Origin: Firmicutes bacterium UBA6226
Lineage (GTDB): Bacteria; Bacillota_A; Clostridia; Peptostreptococcales; Acidaminobacteraceae
Reading direction: 5' to 3'
DNA: 21,038 nucleotides
NCBI GenBank assembly: GCA_002441045.1
Contig: DJWQ01000148.1
Coordinates: forward strand, 1 to 21,038
Shown here: positions 8,384 through 16,917 of the stretch, piece by piece
How the letters are laid out: each line of letters begins with the position of its first letter
Numbering within the stretch: position 1 is the stretch's first letter
Program-made: the position numbers and the translations under genes
The notes under the pieces: model-generated
Told to the model about the DNA's origin: nothing
The model's input: only the letters and a program-made list of their open reading frames with translations
Databases searched by the model: none

Positions 8384-11300
8384 ATGGCAAAATGGACAAT
8401 AGAACAAGAGGCTGCGATACGTCTTAGAGGTGCCAATTTACTTGTTAGTGCCGCTGCGGGTTCTGGAAAAACTGCAGTGCTGGTAGAAAGAATCACGAAG
8501 ATGGTATTAAATGGAGAGACGAGTATCGATAAGATGCTGATCGTAACTTATACGAATGCAGCAGCGAGTGAAATGAGAGGTCGAATTGAGTCTGCTTTAT
8601 CATCAGCGATTGAGTCTCAAGTAGGTAATTCAAGGCAATTAAACGAGCAAATTAAACTTTTAAATAGAGCAAGTATTAAAACATTTCATGCTTTTTGTCT
8701 CGATATTATACGGAATCATTTTCATCAAATTGACTGCGATCCCAATTTCAAATTAATGGGTGAACCAGAGCGGGTACTGTTGACAGGTCAAGCGATGGAA
8801 ATGACCATCGAAAGTGCATTTGAGAAAGCGGATCCTCATTTTCTTTCGGTAGTAGATGCGTATTCAGGTAATAGAGACGATGAAAAGCTTAAAGGCATTC
8901 TCTTTCAAATTTTTGATTTCATTCAAAGTCAACCATACCCGACTAAATGGTTAGATGAGCAACAAGAGTTGTATCAAAAGGGGCTACCCATTCAGTGGCA
9001 AGAAACACTTATTAGACTTTTCAAAGAAAGATTGCAGAGTGGAATACACTTATTGGAATACGCGCAAGATTTGTGTCAAAGACCTGCGGGCCCTTTGCCG
9101 TATTTAAAAACGATTACCACAGACATTCAACTTTTAGAGCGATTGCTCGAAGCCTCTAACACGCTTGAATCACTTGCTGAAGCAGTACGTACTGCCAAGT
9201 TTGATCGAATTGCTAGCATTAAAAAAGATGAAAAAGAAAGTATGGATGAGTCGCTCATAGAAGAGGTTAAAACACTCATTCGAGATAAAATCATTAAAAA
9301 GCAAGTTTTTGAGCCAATTAAAGCGATTCTTGAATACAAACCTATCAGTGAATTTCATGATGAAATGAGCCAACTTTTAAGGGTTTTAGAAGTTTTAATA
9401 GAACTAACTTTAGCTTACAGCCAATACTATAAAGACCTTAAAAATGCAAAGAACCTCATGGATTTTAATGATCTAGAGCATTATGCCATTGATATCCTCG
9501 AGAACAAAGACATCTGTGAGAGCTATAAAGAACGTTTTGATGCCATCTATGTAGATGAGTATCAAGATGCAAGTGGCATTCAAGAACATATTATTAATAG
9601 CATCTCTAGAGGCAATAATGTGTTTATGGTAGGAGATGTTAAGCAAAGTATTTATAAATTTCGATTGGCAGATCCTGAACTGTTTTTAAGTAAATATAAG
9701 TCCTTTATCAAGTTTGAAACGCTACTGAAGTCAAATAATATGGTTTTAGATGAGCAAGTCGATTATGATCAGGTGAATGCCCTAATTGAGACACAAACTA
9801 ACGTTGGAATTCGAATTGATTTAAAACGAAACTTTAGAACGCGACCGGAAATTTTAGAAACCGTTAATGATTTATTCAAGTCGATTATGTCCGAAAATTT
9901 AGGTGAAATAACCTATGATGAAGATGCGATGCTAAATCCAGGCATGCATTTTGAAGCCATCGATCAAAACATCGTTGAAGTCAACCTCATCTCAAAAAAG
10001 GTTCTAGATCGAGACGATGAGAATCTCGATATTAATGCACTGTCAGGCATGCGTGACAGTGAATACCTTGATAACGATGACGACATAAATGATGCAGTCG
10101 AAACGCTTAAAACGGATGAAATGGAAGCCACAGCTATTGCAGTCAAAATAAAAGAGCGTTTGGGTCAGCCGGTATATGATCCAAAAGCACAGATGGTGAG
10201 AGCCGCTCAATACAGAGACTTTGCTATTCTATTAAGAAGCTCAAGATCTTGGACACCAACCTTTGAACAGGTTTTTATGGAACAAGGTATTCCATTATTT
10301 GCAGACAGTCAGTCTGGTTACTTTGATACACTTGAAGTCAAGTTTATCCTTTCATTGCTTAAAATTGTGGATAATCCTTATGATGATCTTGCCTTATTAA
10401 CTGTATTAAGATCACCTATAGTAGGACTCAATATGGATGAAATTGTTCAAATTAAACGCATAGGAAATGGAAAATACTATTATGATAAGTTGCTGGCCAT
10501 CGTTACAGCAATGGATTCCGAAAGTAATCTTAAAACGAGGGTAATTGCACTCAATGAACAGTTAGAACATTTAAGAAAGGCTTCGAAGTATATGTCGCTT
10601 GACGAACTCATCTGGGAAGCCTTAACAAAGACTGGATTTTATCAATATGCAGCGGCGATGCCAGCAGGCAGAAACCGACAAGCGAATTTAAAATTACTGG
10701 TTGACCGTGCAAGTGCATTAAAGCAATCCCGCATTCTCACATTAAGTCATTTCGTTGAATTTATTGAAAAGATGCACTCTGGAAGTGCAGACTTTGGTGT
10801 TGCCAGTTTAATTGGTGAAGCAGATGATGTGGTTAGATTGATGAGTATTCATAAATCTAAAGGATTGGAATTTAAAATCGTTATCATCGGAGGACTAGGT
10901 CGAAAGTTTAACTTTATGGATGCACAAGGCGATCTAATGCTTCACAAACAGCTTGGCGTCTCATTGAGCGTCGTTGATACTGAACTACGAACAAAGTCCA
11001 AATCACTTGGACAATTTGCTATGAAAGAAGCACTCAAGCGTGAAACGCTTTCAGAAGAAATGCGCGTATTATATGTTGCGTTAACACGGCCAGTGGATCA
11101 GCTCATTTTGTTTGGAACGTTAAATGATTTGGAAGCTAGGGAGAAAAACTGGCAACGGCCACAAGATATTTTATCGCTTTCAACGGCAACGGGTTTCATC
11201 GATTGGATTATGAGCTCTTGGATGTGGCACAAAAATATAAAAGTGAATCGTATGGATGGCAATACTTTGGCCGAGGGTGCGCTTAAGATCGAACAGATTG

Positions 11301-12040
11301 AATCCGAGAGATTATACGAAGTGTATTCAATTGTGAATGGGACAAATCCTGAGCTCAAGAAGACCATACGTGAAAGTAGTGCCTATCAAGAGATTGAGCA
11401 TCGATTTAAGTTCTCTCATTTGGTAAAAACAGAAGCGTATAAACCATTAAAGATATCAGTATCTGAGTTAAAATCTCAGAGTTCACATCAACTGAGCGTA
11501 TTTGAATCCCCTAAGTTTATCAAGGCAGATGACGTGCCAACGGCCATGGCGATTGGAACGACAATGCATGCACTTCTTGAGAAAATTGATTATCACATGT
11601 CGCCTGAAATAAGTACGATTGATGCATTTATAGAAGTTCAAATTCAAAAAAAGCTTGTGGATGAAAAATATGTGTCGATGATTAATCGAAACAAAATCAT
11701 TGATTTTCTGAATTCGAATTTGGCAGAGCGCATTCGATCCTCTAATCGTGTTAACAGAGAGACACCTTTTGTATTAAAACACGACAATCAGTTGGTTCAA
11801 GGGATTATAGATTTGTATTTTATAGAGAAGGATAAATGGGTATTAATTGACTTTAAAACAGATTTCGTAACAGAATTGAGTATTCATTCAGTTGCAGATA
11901 ACTATAGGATGCAAATCGAAATTTATAAAAAGGCAATAGAATCATTGACTGGAATAGCAGTTGGTGAAAGCTACTTGTATTTTATAGGCATTGATCGTTT
12001 ATATCCGATAAAAGAGGGGGAAAATTATGCTAGATCGTGA
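8384..12040 (+). CDS. addA: AddA helicase-nuclease subunit
   Basis: 1218 residues, normal for AddA. It is the motor and second nuclease of the AddAB complex. UvrD-type helicase motifs are in order: Q motif WTIEQEAAI (4-12), Walker A AAAGSGKT (23-30), motif Ia LIVTYTNAAASEMRGRI, Walker B VDEYQD (D391, E392), GDVKQSIYKFRLADP, KRNFRTRPEIL, MSIHKSKGLEF and VLYVALTRP. The RecB-family nuclease is at the C-terminus: GTTMHALLEK, GIIDLYF and IDFKTD (D1156, K1158). It begins 3 bases after the addB stop, so translation is probably coupled. Its last 14 bases overlap the start of cysQ. Confidence 0.97.
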   Translation: MAKWTIEQEAAIRLRGANLLVSAAAGSGKTAVLVERITKMVLNGETSIDKMLIVTYTNAAASEMRGRIESALSSAIESQVGNSRQLNEQIKLLNRASIKTFHAFCLDIIRNHFHQIDCDPNFKLMGEPERVLLTGQAMEMTIESAFEKADPHFLSVVDAYSGNRDDEKLKGILFQIFDFIQSQPYPTKWLDEQQELYQKGLPIQWQETLIRLFKERLQSGIHLLEYAQDLCQRPAGPLPYLKTITTDIQLLERLLEASNTLESLAEAVRTAKFDRIASIKKDEKESMDESLIEEVKTLIRDKIIKKQVFEPIKAILEYKPISEFHDEMSQLLRVLEVLIELTLAYSQYYKDLKNAKNLMDFNDLEHYAIDILENKDICESYKERFDAIYVDEYQDASGIQEHIINSISRGNNVFMVGDVKQSIYKFRLADPELFLSKYKSFIKFETLLKSNNMVLDEQVDYDQVNALIETQTNVGIRIDLKRNFRTRPEILETVNDLFKSIMSENLGEITYDEDAMLNPGMHFEAIDQNIVEVNLISKKVLDRDDENLDINALSGMRDSEYLDNDDDINDAVETLKTDEMEATAIAVKIKERLGQPVYDPKAQMVRAAQYRDFAILLRSSRSWTPTFEQVFMEQGIPLFADSQSGYFDTLEVKFILSLLKIVDNPYDDLALLTVLRSPIVGLNMDEIVQIKRIGNGKYYYDKLLAIVTAMDSESNLKTRVIALNEQLEHLRKASKYMSLDELIWEALTKTGFYQYAAAMPAGRNRQANLKLLVDRASALKQSRILTLSHFVEFIEKMHSGSADFGVASLIGEADDVVRLMSIHKSKGLEFKIVIIGGLGRKFNFMDAQGDLMLHKQLGVSLSVVDTELRTKSKSLGQFAMKEALKRETLSEEMRVLYVALTRPVDQLILFGTLNDLEAREKNWQRPQDILSLSTATGFIDWIMSSWMWHKNIKVNRMDGNTLAEGALKIEQIESERLYEVYSIVNGTNPELKKTIRESSAYQEIEHRFKFSHLVKTEAYKPLKISVSELKSQSSHQLSVFESPKFIKADDVPTAMAIGTTMHALLEKIDYHMSPEISTIDAFIEVQIQKKLVDEKYVSMINRNKIIDFLNSNLAERIRSSNRVNRETPFVLKHDNQLVQGIIDLYFIEKDKWVLIDFKTDFVTELSIHSVADNYRMQIEIYKKAIESLTGIAVGESYLYFIGIDRLYPIKEGENYARS
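12010..12026 (+). promoter_or_regulatory. Ribosome binding site of cysQ, inside addA
   Basis: AGAGGGGGA within the last codons of addA, six bases before the ATG at 12027. It is G-rich compared with the AGGAGG sites elsewhere in the window. The 12 bases 12010-12021 can pair without a gap with the loop of the candidate small RNA near 18236-18247. Confidence 0.65.
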
Positions 12041-12824
12041 ACTTGAGTTGGCTATAAAAGCAGCAAAACTTGCAGGTGAGAGCATTTTAGAGGTTTATCA
12101 AAACGATTTCTCTGTCAATTATAAAAAGGATGAATCACCGGTTACCGAAGCAGATGTGCGGGCAAATCAAATTATCTTAGAGATTTTGAAGACGGCCTTT
12201 CCTGAAGATGCCTTTTTATCTGAAGAAGTGAGTGACGATTCAAGCCGATTCGAAAAGGAGCGCTGTTGGATTATTGATCCACTTGATGGGACCAAAGAAT
12301 TTATTAAAAAGAACGGGGAATTTTCAGTGAGCATCGGACTCATGGAAAAAGGAAAAATCGTTTTAGGTGTTATCTATATTCCCGTTAGAAAACGCAGTTA
12401 TTATGCCGTCAAAGGTGGCGGTGCATACCGTATGGAAGGCGAGAGCAAGCCTATCAAATTGAAGGTATCACATAGAACAAAGCCTTTTAATTTACTCGTT
12501 AGTCGTTCGCATCCTTCTAAAAAAACACTGGCTTTACAAGCCTATTTGGGAGAGTCAATTTTAAGTGTTGCAGAGATGGGCAGTGCTATAAAAGGCTGTT
12601 TAATTGCTGAAGGTCTTTTCGATGTCTACTATAACTTTGGCTATTCCATGAAATGGGATACATGTGCGATGGAGTGCATTGTTCATGAAGCAGGTGGTAT
12701 CATGAGAAAACTAAACGGTGAGTCAATTGATTACTCAGAAGTTAATCTTCAAAACTATGGTTTTTTTATAGTCAATAATGAGGCAAATATCGTCGATTTA
12801 AAAGCAGCAGGGATTGTACTTTAG
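12027..12824 (+). CDS. cysQ: 3'(2'),5'-bisphosphate nucleotidase, CysQ/inositol monophosphatase family
   Basis: 265 residues. It probably removes the phosphate from 3'-phosphoadenosine 5'-phosphate (pAp), a by-product of sulfate assimilation and phosphopantetheine transfer. Family metal-binding motifs are complete: SEEVSDD (E66, E67), DPLDGTKEF (D84, D87) and WD (210-211). The DGTKEF form of motif 2 is typical of CysQ; inositol monophosphatases more usually have DGTxNF. The start overlaps the addA end by 14 bases, a coupled arrangement. pAp also inhibits nanoRNase, but an AddAB link is only contextual. A plain inositol-phosphate phosphatase remains possible. Confidence 0.82.
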   Translation: MLDRELELAIKAAKLAGESILEVYQNDFSVNYKKDESPVTEADVRANQIILEILKTAFPEDAFLSEEVSDDSSRFEKERCWIIDPLDGTKEFIKKNGEFSVSIGLMEKGKIVLGVIYIPVRKRSYYAVKGGGAYRMEGESKPIKLKVSHRTKPFNLLVSRSHPSKKTLALQAYLGESILSVAEMGSAIKGCLIAEGLFDVYYNFGYSMKWDTCAMECIVHEAGGIMRKLNGESIDYSEVNLQNYGFFIVNNEANIVDLKAAGIVL

Positions 12825-12833
12825 GAGGATATA

Positions 12834-13526
12834 GTGATAAAAAAATATGAAGTTTTATTATTTGATTTAGATAATACCTTATTTGATTTTGAAGCAGCTG
12901 AAAAAGAGGCATTGATCGCCACAAAGGATAAGCTAAATTTACAGTTAACCTACGAGGCGTTTCACGATCTTTACCAAAGTGTGAATAAGCCACTGTGGGA
13001 AGCACTTGAACGAGGTGAAATCACAAGTGGTGAAATTAAAACAGAACGTTTTATCCGGCTGATAGAGAAACTGAATAGCAAGCATAATCCAATTGAAGTC
13101 AGTCAATTTTATACTGCACGTCTAGGCGAGGGCGTTCATCCAGTGTCAGATGCACTATCTGTCGTTGAACAGTTATCTAGTCACTATGAACTCGTTGCTT
13201 TAACGAATGGTATACAAACGGTACAAGAGAGTCGGATGGCGAGGTCGCCAATAGGAAAATACTTCAAGCATTTGATTATTTCAGAAGCAGTTGGTTATAG
13301 CAAACCTGAGCCTGAAATTTTCGAAAAGGCACTCTCACTGGTCGGTACATGTGAAAAAACCAAAGTGTTGATGATCGGTGATTCTCTTAAGGCGGATATT
13401 GAAGGCGCATATAAGTTTGGAATTGATGCCATCTGGGTTAATTTAAAGGATGCAAAATCACCTGAAAATCCGACATATATTGCTCAAGTGAATCACTTAA
13501 AAGATTTGCTCTCCATTTTAATATAA
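12834..13526 (+). CDS. yjjG: HAD-superfamily nucleotidase, YjjG/YfnB type
   Basis: 230 residues with all HAD motifs: I DLDNTLFDF (D11 nucleophile, D13 acid/base), II LTNG (124-126), III SKPEPEIF (K157) and IV IGDSLKADIEGA (D183, D188). The alpha-helical cap between I and II (about 20-100) makes it subfamily IA. YjjG-type enzymes dephosphorylate pyrimidine and non-canonical nucleoside monophosphates. Translation starts at GTG 12834; its AGGAGG (12823-12828) overlaps the cysQ stop, so the two are coupled. Substrate is inferred from family resemblance. Confidence 0.78.
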   Translation: MIKKYEVLLFDLDNTLFDFEAAEKEALIATKDKLNLQLTYEAFHDLYQSVNKPLWEALERGEITSGEIKTERFIRLIEKLNSKHNPIEVSQFYTARLGEGVHPVSDALSVVEQLSSHYELVALTNGIQTVQESRMARSPIGKYFKHLIISEAVGYSKPEPEIFEKALSLVGTCEKTKVLMIGDSLKADIEGAYKFGIDAIWVNLKDAKSPENPTYIAQVNHLKDLLSILI

Positions 13527-13586
13527 AGCTATCATTTTAACTTTAAAAACACTAAAATAGCAATAGGGATCATTTGGAGGGAATTT

Positions 13587-14246
13587 ATGAATTGGGATAT
13601 TATTGAAAAGTCAGAATATAATACATCAACATGGGCACAGGGGACCACCACGCAATTGTACATTTATCCTGAGACGGGCGATTATGCCAAAAGAGAGTTT
13701 GATTGGCGAATTAGCTCAGCAACCGTTGATGAAGACGAAACCACATTTACAGTTCTCTATGGCGTAAAAAGATGGATTATGCCCATTGATGCATCCCTTC
13801 ATTTGGAGCATAAGTATCAAGGCAAAGCGCTTTATAGCATAACCTTAAATCCTTACGAAGCGCATTGTTTTAGAGGGGATTGGGATACTGGAAGCAAAGG
13901 TAAAGCTAAAGATTTTAATTTAATGATGAGAGAGAATACTTTTGGACTTTTAAAAAGTGTAAAATTATTTGAGGCTGGTCAGCGATTAGAAACGATTTTT
14001 CCAGAAGCATTTGATGAAAGGCTACCTCATATGGGGAAAAAATTAACGCTAGGGTTTTTATCTTTTGAAGGTGAGCTCAGGTTTATTAGTGGTGCTGAGG
14101 CGCTGCATATCGAAAAAGAAAAGCTCGTTTTTATTCACTATGCGATCGATGAAATCGATCAAATGAAGGCAATAGAAGTAAGACATATGCACCAAGAGCG
14201 ACCTAATTTCATCCTATTTGCTTTGACTTATGGTGAAGCAGATTAA
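13587..14246 (+). CDS. HutD/Ves family cupin protein
   Basis: 219 residues. HutD/Ves is a double-cupin family whose members occur in some histidine-use operons or alone as cold-induced proteins; no enzyme activity is firmly known. Family signatures: WAQGTTTQLYIYP, the block FDWRISSATVDEDETTF, a GVKRWIMPID-like segment where the family usually has PGxxR, and the C-terminal half of domain 1 with CFRGDWDTGSKGKAKDFNLMMR. No hut genes are present in the window. GGAGGGA precedes the ATG. It follows yjjG by 60 bases and may belong to the same transcript, ending at the terminator 24 bases downstream. Confidence 0.8.
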   Translation: MNWDIIEKSEYNTSTWAQGTTTQLYIYPETGDYAKREFDWRISSATVDEDETTFTVLYGVKRWIMPIDASLHLEHKYQGKALYSITLNPYEAHCFRGDWDTGSKGKAKDFNLMMRENTFGLLKSVKLFEAGQRLETIFPEAFDERLPHMGKKLTLGFLSFEGELRFISGAEALHIEKEKLVFIHYAIDEIDQMKAIEVRHMHQERPNFILFALTYGEAD

Positions 14247-14269
14247 TTATTGAAAAATAAAACAAAGAA

Positions 14270-14319
14270 AAAGCCTATAATCAGTGTACAATAAAATGGT
14301 GTACTTGATCATAGGCTTT
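14270..14319. terminator. Two-way terminator between hutD/ves and the histidine kinase
   Basis: Perfect 9-bp outer stem (14270-14278 with 14311-14319), then a mismatch, a 4-bp stem (ATCA/TGAT) and a GTAC/GTAC stem. The plus strand continues in TTTATTAATTATT and the minus strand in a T-rich run, so both converging transcripts can end here. Confidence 0.85.
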
Positions 14320-14324
14320 ATTAA

Positions 14325-16139
14325 TTATTCGTTTTCCGTTGTTCCATCTTGATCTTTTGACTCATCTGCTACTGTACTGGATAGACAGACATCAGCCATT
14401 TGTTCAGATGTTGCTAATGGCAGAAATAGTGTAAAAGTGGTGCCAATATTAAGCTCACTATCCACATGAATTCGACCGCCATGTTGTTCAATAATAATCC
14501 TTGCTATTGATAGGCCAAGCCCTGTTCCCCCATGCTGATTTTCTCTCATCTTAGTACGAGATTTATCCGCTCTATAAAAGCGGTCGAATATGTTTGGTAA
14601 ATCTTCTTTTGAAATACCGATACCATTGTCGGATAAGGTAATAATGGCATGTTTTTCAGACTTTCTAAGAGAAATCCTTATTTCACCTTCGTCAGGTGTA
14701 TACTTAATTGAGTTGTCAACAAAGATACGCAAAGCCTGTTTAAGTTTATCCGCTGAGCCATGAACCACGACTTGGCTTTCCACATGTTCAATTAAGGTAT
14801 GTTGGCTATCGATGAGTTTGGTCTCTTTTATGGTTTCTGCAACTAAATCAGATAAACAGAAAGTATTTAAATCCATCTTTAGTGTGCCTTTATCATTTCG
14901 TGCTATGAATAAGAGACTTTCAACTAGGCTGTGCATGTTGTCGGTTTCACTTAAAATCGCTTGGATACTCTCTTCTAAAATGGCTGGATCGTCTTTCCCC
15001 CAACGGTTTAGCATACCTGCATAGCCTTTAATAACGGCAATTGGTGTTCTAAGCTCATGAGAGGCATCGGAAACAAACTGCTTTTCACGTTCATAGCTTT
15101 TTTGGATATCATCTAACATTTGATTAAATGTAAATGCCAAATCTTTCAGTTCGTCTTTTGTACCGCTGACATTCAAACGTGTATTTAAATTGTTTGCGGA
15201 CATATCTTTGACATCTTCTGTCATAGATAAAATTGGTTTCATGTGTTTTTTTGCCATCTTTTGAGCTGAACGGATAGAGGTAAGTACTAATACCAATGAG
15301 AGGACGAATCCAATAGGGAAGGTCGCTTCTATGGTATTGGTTTCAATCATCATGTCGGATCTCAATGCAACATAATAGAGCTTGTCATTATTCAGCAAAA
15401 TCGTATCGGTCTCGAAAATATTTGGAAAATTTGGGAACGAACTTAAATTATATTCTGAATCTGTAAGTGCAAAGTCAAAGGCCAATACATCCTCATTGCT
15501 GCTAAAGAGTTGCTGATAGTTTTGATCATATACATAATAATCGACATTCTTATAGGCTACATAATTTGTTATGGTGGAAGAATTATAAGTGTTTTCACTT
15601 TGAGCAATTTCTGCAACATATCGTATATCCTCTTTTAGATCTTGACCTGCTTCATAAAATAAATAATACGAGAATGACACGTAAACTATAAAGAATAATA
15701 AACCTATTAAAAAGAGCAATCTTATGGCATAACCTACGGTCAACTTAAACGTTATATTAAACCTAAGCAGAGAAACAAAACGATCATAAGAAACTGAAAG
15801 ATAAGATTGACCAGTGTCTCTTTTTTGCTTTTCGTTTTGGATATGCGCCATTCGAGACTCTTTTAATTCAACTTGTGAGTTTTTTTTCTTCACTTTTGTT
15901 TCAGAGGATTTATTAATTTGTGGTGAATTAACTTCTTGCTTTATCGGTTTTGAAGCATTGATAGATTTTGAATTTCCACGACGCGACGGTTTATTTTTTG
16001 GCACCTCAATTAAGACTTCTTTTTTAGTAGCCTTAGGTTGACTTGCTCGTATGTTTTCATTATTGCGTATGGGTTCTTTTCTGGTGTTATTTGATGATTT
16101 GCTGTTTTGCTGAAGAGTGTCTTTACTTATGATCTTCAT
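14325..16139 (-). CDS. Two-component sensor histidine kinase with long basic N-terminal extension
   Basis: 604 residues. Order: a Lys/Ser/Asn-rich, apparently disordered cytoplasmic stretch (1 to ~130), TM1 (~138-162), an extracytoplasmic sensor of ~110 residues, TM2 (~274-290), HAMP (~290-350), HisKA with SDASHELRTP (His near 361), and HATPase_c with N box VDNSIKYT, G1 DNGIGI, F box FDRFYRADKSR and G2 GGTGLGLSIA. All catalytic boxes are intact. ArlS-like kinases normally begin almost directly with TM1, so the extension is odd. The ATG at 16139 lies inside the last codons of the response regulator (17-base overlap) with only a weak, distant Shine-Dalgarno, suggesting coupling. An internal start, such as Met near 97 behind AAAAGAG, cannot be excluded. 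Confidence 0.9.
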   Translation of the reverse strand: MKIISKDTLQQNSKSSNNTRKEPIRNNENIRASQPKATKKEVLIEVPKNKPSRRGNSKSINASKPIKQEVNSPQINKSSETKVKKKNSQVELKESRMAHIQNEKQKRDTGQSYLSVSYDRFVSLLRFNITFKLTVGYAIRLLFLIGLLFFIVYVSFSYYLFYEAGQDLKEDIRYVAEIAQSENTYNSSTITNYVAYKNVDYYVYDQNYQQLFSSNEDVLAFDFALTDSEYNLSSFPNFPNIFETDTILLNNDKLYYVALRSDMMIETNTIEATFPIGFVLSLVLVLTSIRSAQKMAKKHMKPILSMTEDVKDMSANNLNTRLNVSGTKDELKDLAFTFNQMLDDIQKSYEREKQFVSDASHELRTPIAVIKGYAGMLNRWGKDDPAILEESIQAILSETDNMHSLVESLLFIARNDKGTLKMDLNTFCLSDLVAETIKETKLIDSQHTLIEHVESQVVVHGSADKLKQALRIFVDNSIKYTPDEGEIRISLRKSEKHAIITLSDNGIGISKEDLPNIFDRFYRADKSRTKMRENQHGGTGLGLSIARIIIEQHGGRIHVDSELNIGTTFTLFLPLATSEQMADVCLSSTVADESKDQDGTTENE

Positions 16140-16812
16140 CTTTAAATAGATAACCTACCCCTCTAACAGTGTGTATAAATTTAGTACTAAAACAATCGTC
16201 TATTTTACTTCTGAGATAACGAATGTAAACATCTACTATTTTTGTTTCTCCGAAATAATCATAGCCCCAAACTTTGTCAAGGATTTGCTCTCTGGTCAGT
16301 GCAATATTGCGGTTTTCTGCGAGATAATGGAGCAAATCAAACTCAGTTTTAGTGAGTTCTATAGGCGTCTGATCATAAAAGGCGATGTATTGATTGTAGT
16401 CGATTTTCAATTTTCCTGAATTAAATAGATTTGTGTTTGATTGCGCTGGCGTAGCTGCTTTTCTGAAAATACGTCTAATTCTAGCCAGCAACTCTTCGAT
16501 TGCAAAAGGTTTCGTCATATAGTCATCTGCGCCAAAATCTAAACCCATTACTTTATCCATCGTATCATCTTTTGCAGTGAGCATGATAATAGGAACCTCA
16601 GAGTTTAGGCGAATTCTTCTACAAACTTCCATACCATTTAAGCCAGGTAACATAATGTCGAGTACAATCAAATCAAAATTACCATCCAATGCTTTTTCAA
16701 GGCCGCTTCTTCCATCATTAGCGGTTTCAACTTCAAAGCCTTCATGTTTGAGTTCAAGCTCGATAAAACGAGCTATTTTCACATCATCTTCGACTACAAG
16801 TATTCTTTGCAT
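16123..16812 (-). CDS. OmpR/PhoB-family response regulator, ArlR/CovR-like
   Basis: 229-residue DNA-binding regulator. Receiver domain: acidic pocket ED-D (8-10), phospho-acceptor D52 in VLDIMLPG, Thr79 and K101 (TKPF). A winged-helix output domain follows, with the typical ELTKTEFDLLHYLAENRN, REQILDKVWGYDY and VDVYIRYLRSKID and the closing HTVRGVGYLF. The N-terminal sequence resembles ArlR. Strong Shine-Dalgarno TTGGAGGAAT before ATG 16812. Its partner is the overlapping kinase downstream. The two DUF4342 genes just upstream on the same strand are candidate targets. Confidence 0.93.
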   Translation of the reverse strand: MQRILVVEDDVKIARFIELELKHEGFEVETANDGRSGLEKALDGNFDLIVLDIMLPGLNGMEVCRRIRLNSEVPIIMLTAKDDTMDKVMGLDFGADDYMTKPFAIEELLARIRRIFRKAATPAQSNTNLFNSGKLKIDYNQYIAFYDQTPIELTKTEFDLLHYLAENRNIALTREQILDKVWGYDYFGETKIVDVYIRYLRSKIDDCFSTKFIHTVRGVGYLFKDEDHK

Positions 16813-16843
16813 CTATTCCTCCAAGGTTAAGTCTTCTAATACA

Positions 16844-16852
16844 ACTATAGCA
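16844..16852 (-). promoter_or_regulatory. Extended -10 promoter of the two-component operon
   Basis: Minus-strand TGCTATAGT, an extended -10, about 32 bases before the response regulator ATG. No recognisable -35 17 bases upstream (TTTTAA). Downstream of the DUF4342 terminator, so the operon likely has its own start. Confidence 0.4.
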
Positions 16853-16873
16853 TTTTGAAGATGTTTTTAAAAG

Positions 16874-16904
16874 TGAAAAAGAGAGAAACCTAAAGGCTTC
16901 TCCC
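16874..16904 (-). terminator. Intrinsic terminator of the DUF4342 gene pair
   Basis: Stem of 10 pairs including two G-U (16895-16904 with 16881-16890), TTTA loop, then TTTTTCAC on the minus strand. It separates the DUF4342 genes from the two-component operon. Confidence 0.82.
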
Positions 16905-16917
16905 TGTTGTTTTTACA

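Noticed and set aside
11098..11367. Antisense open frame of 89 codons inside addA, and similar ones at 9127-9373, 9964-10146, 1025-1213, 14812-15024, 15814-16041, 16171-16858 and 17721-17930
   Set aside because: Each lies wholly or almost wholly inside a confident gene, has no ribosome site that stands out and no recognisable domain; they are shadows of real frames.
12772..13005. Minus-strand frame of 77 codons across cysQ-yjjG
   Set aside because: It crosses the coupled cysQ-yjjG junction antisense and has no protein-like pattern.
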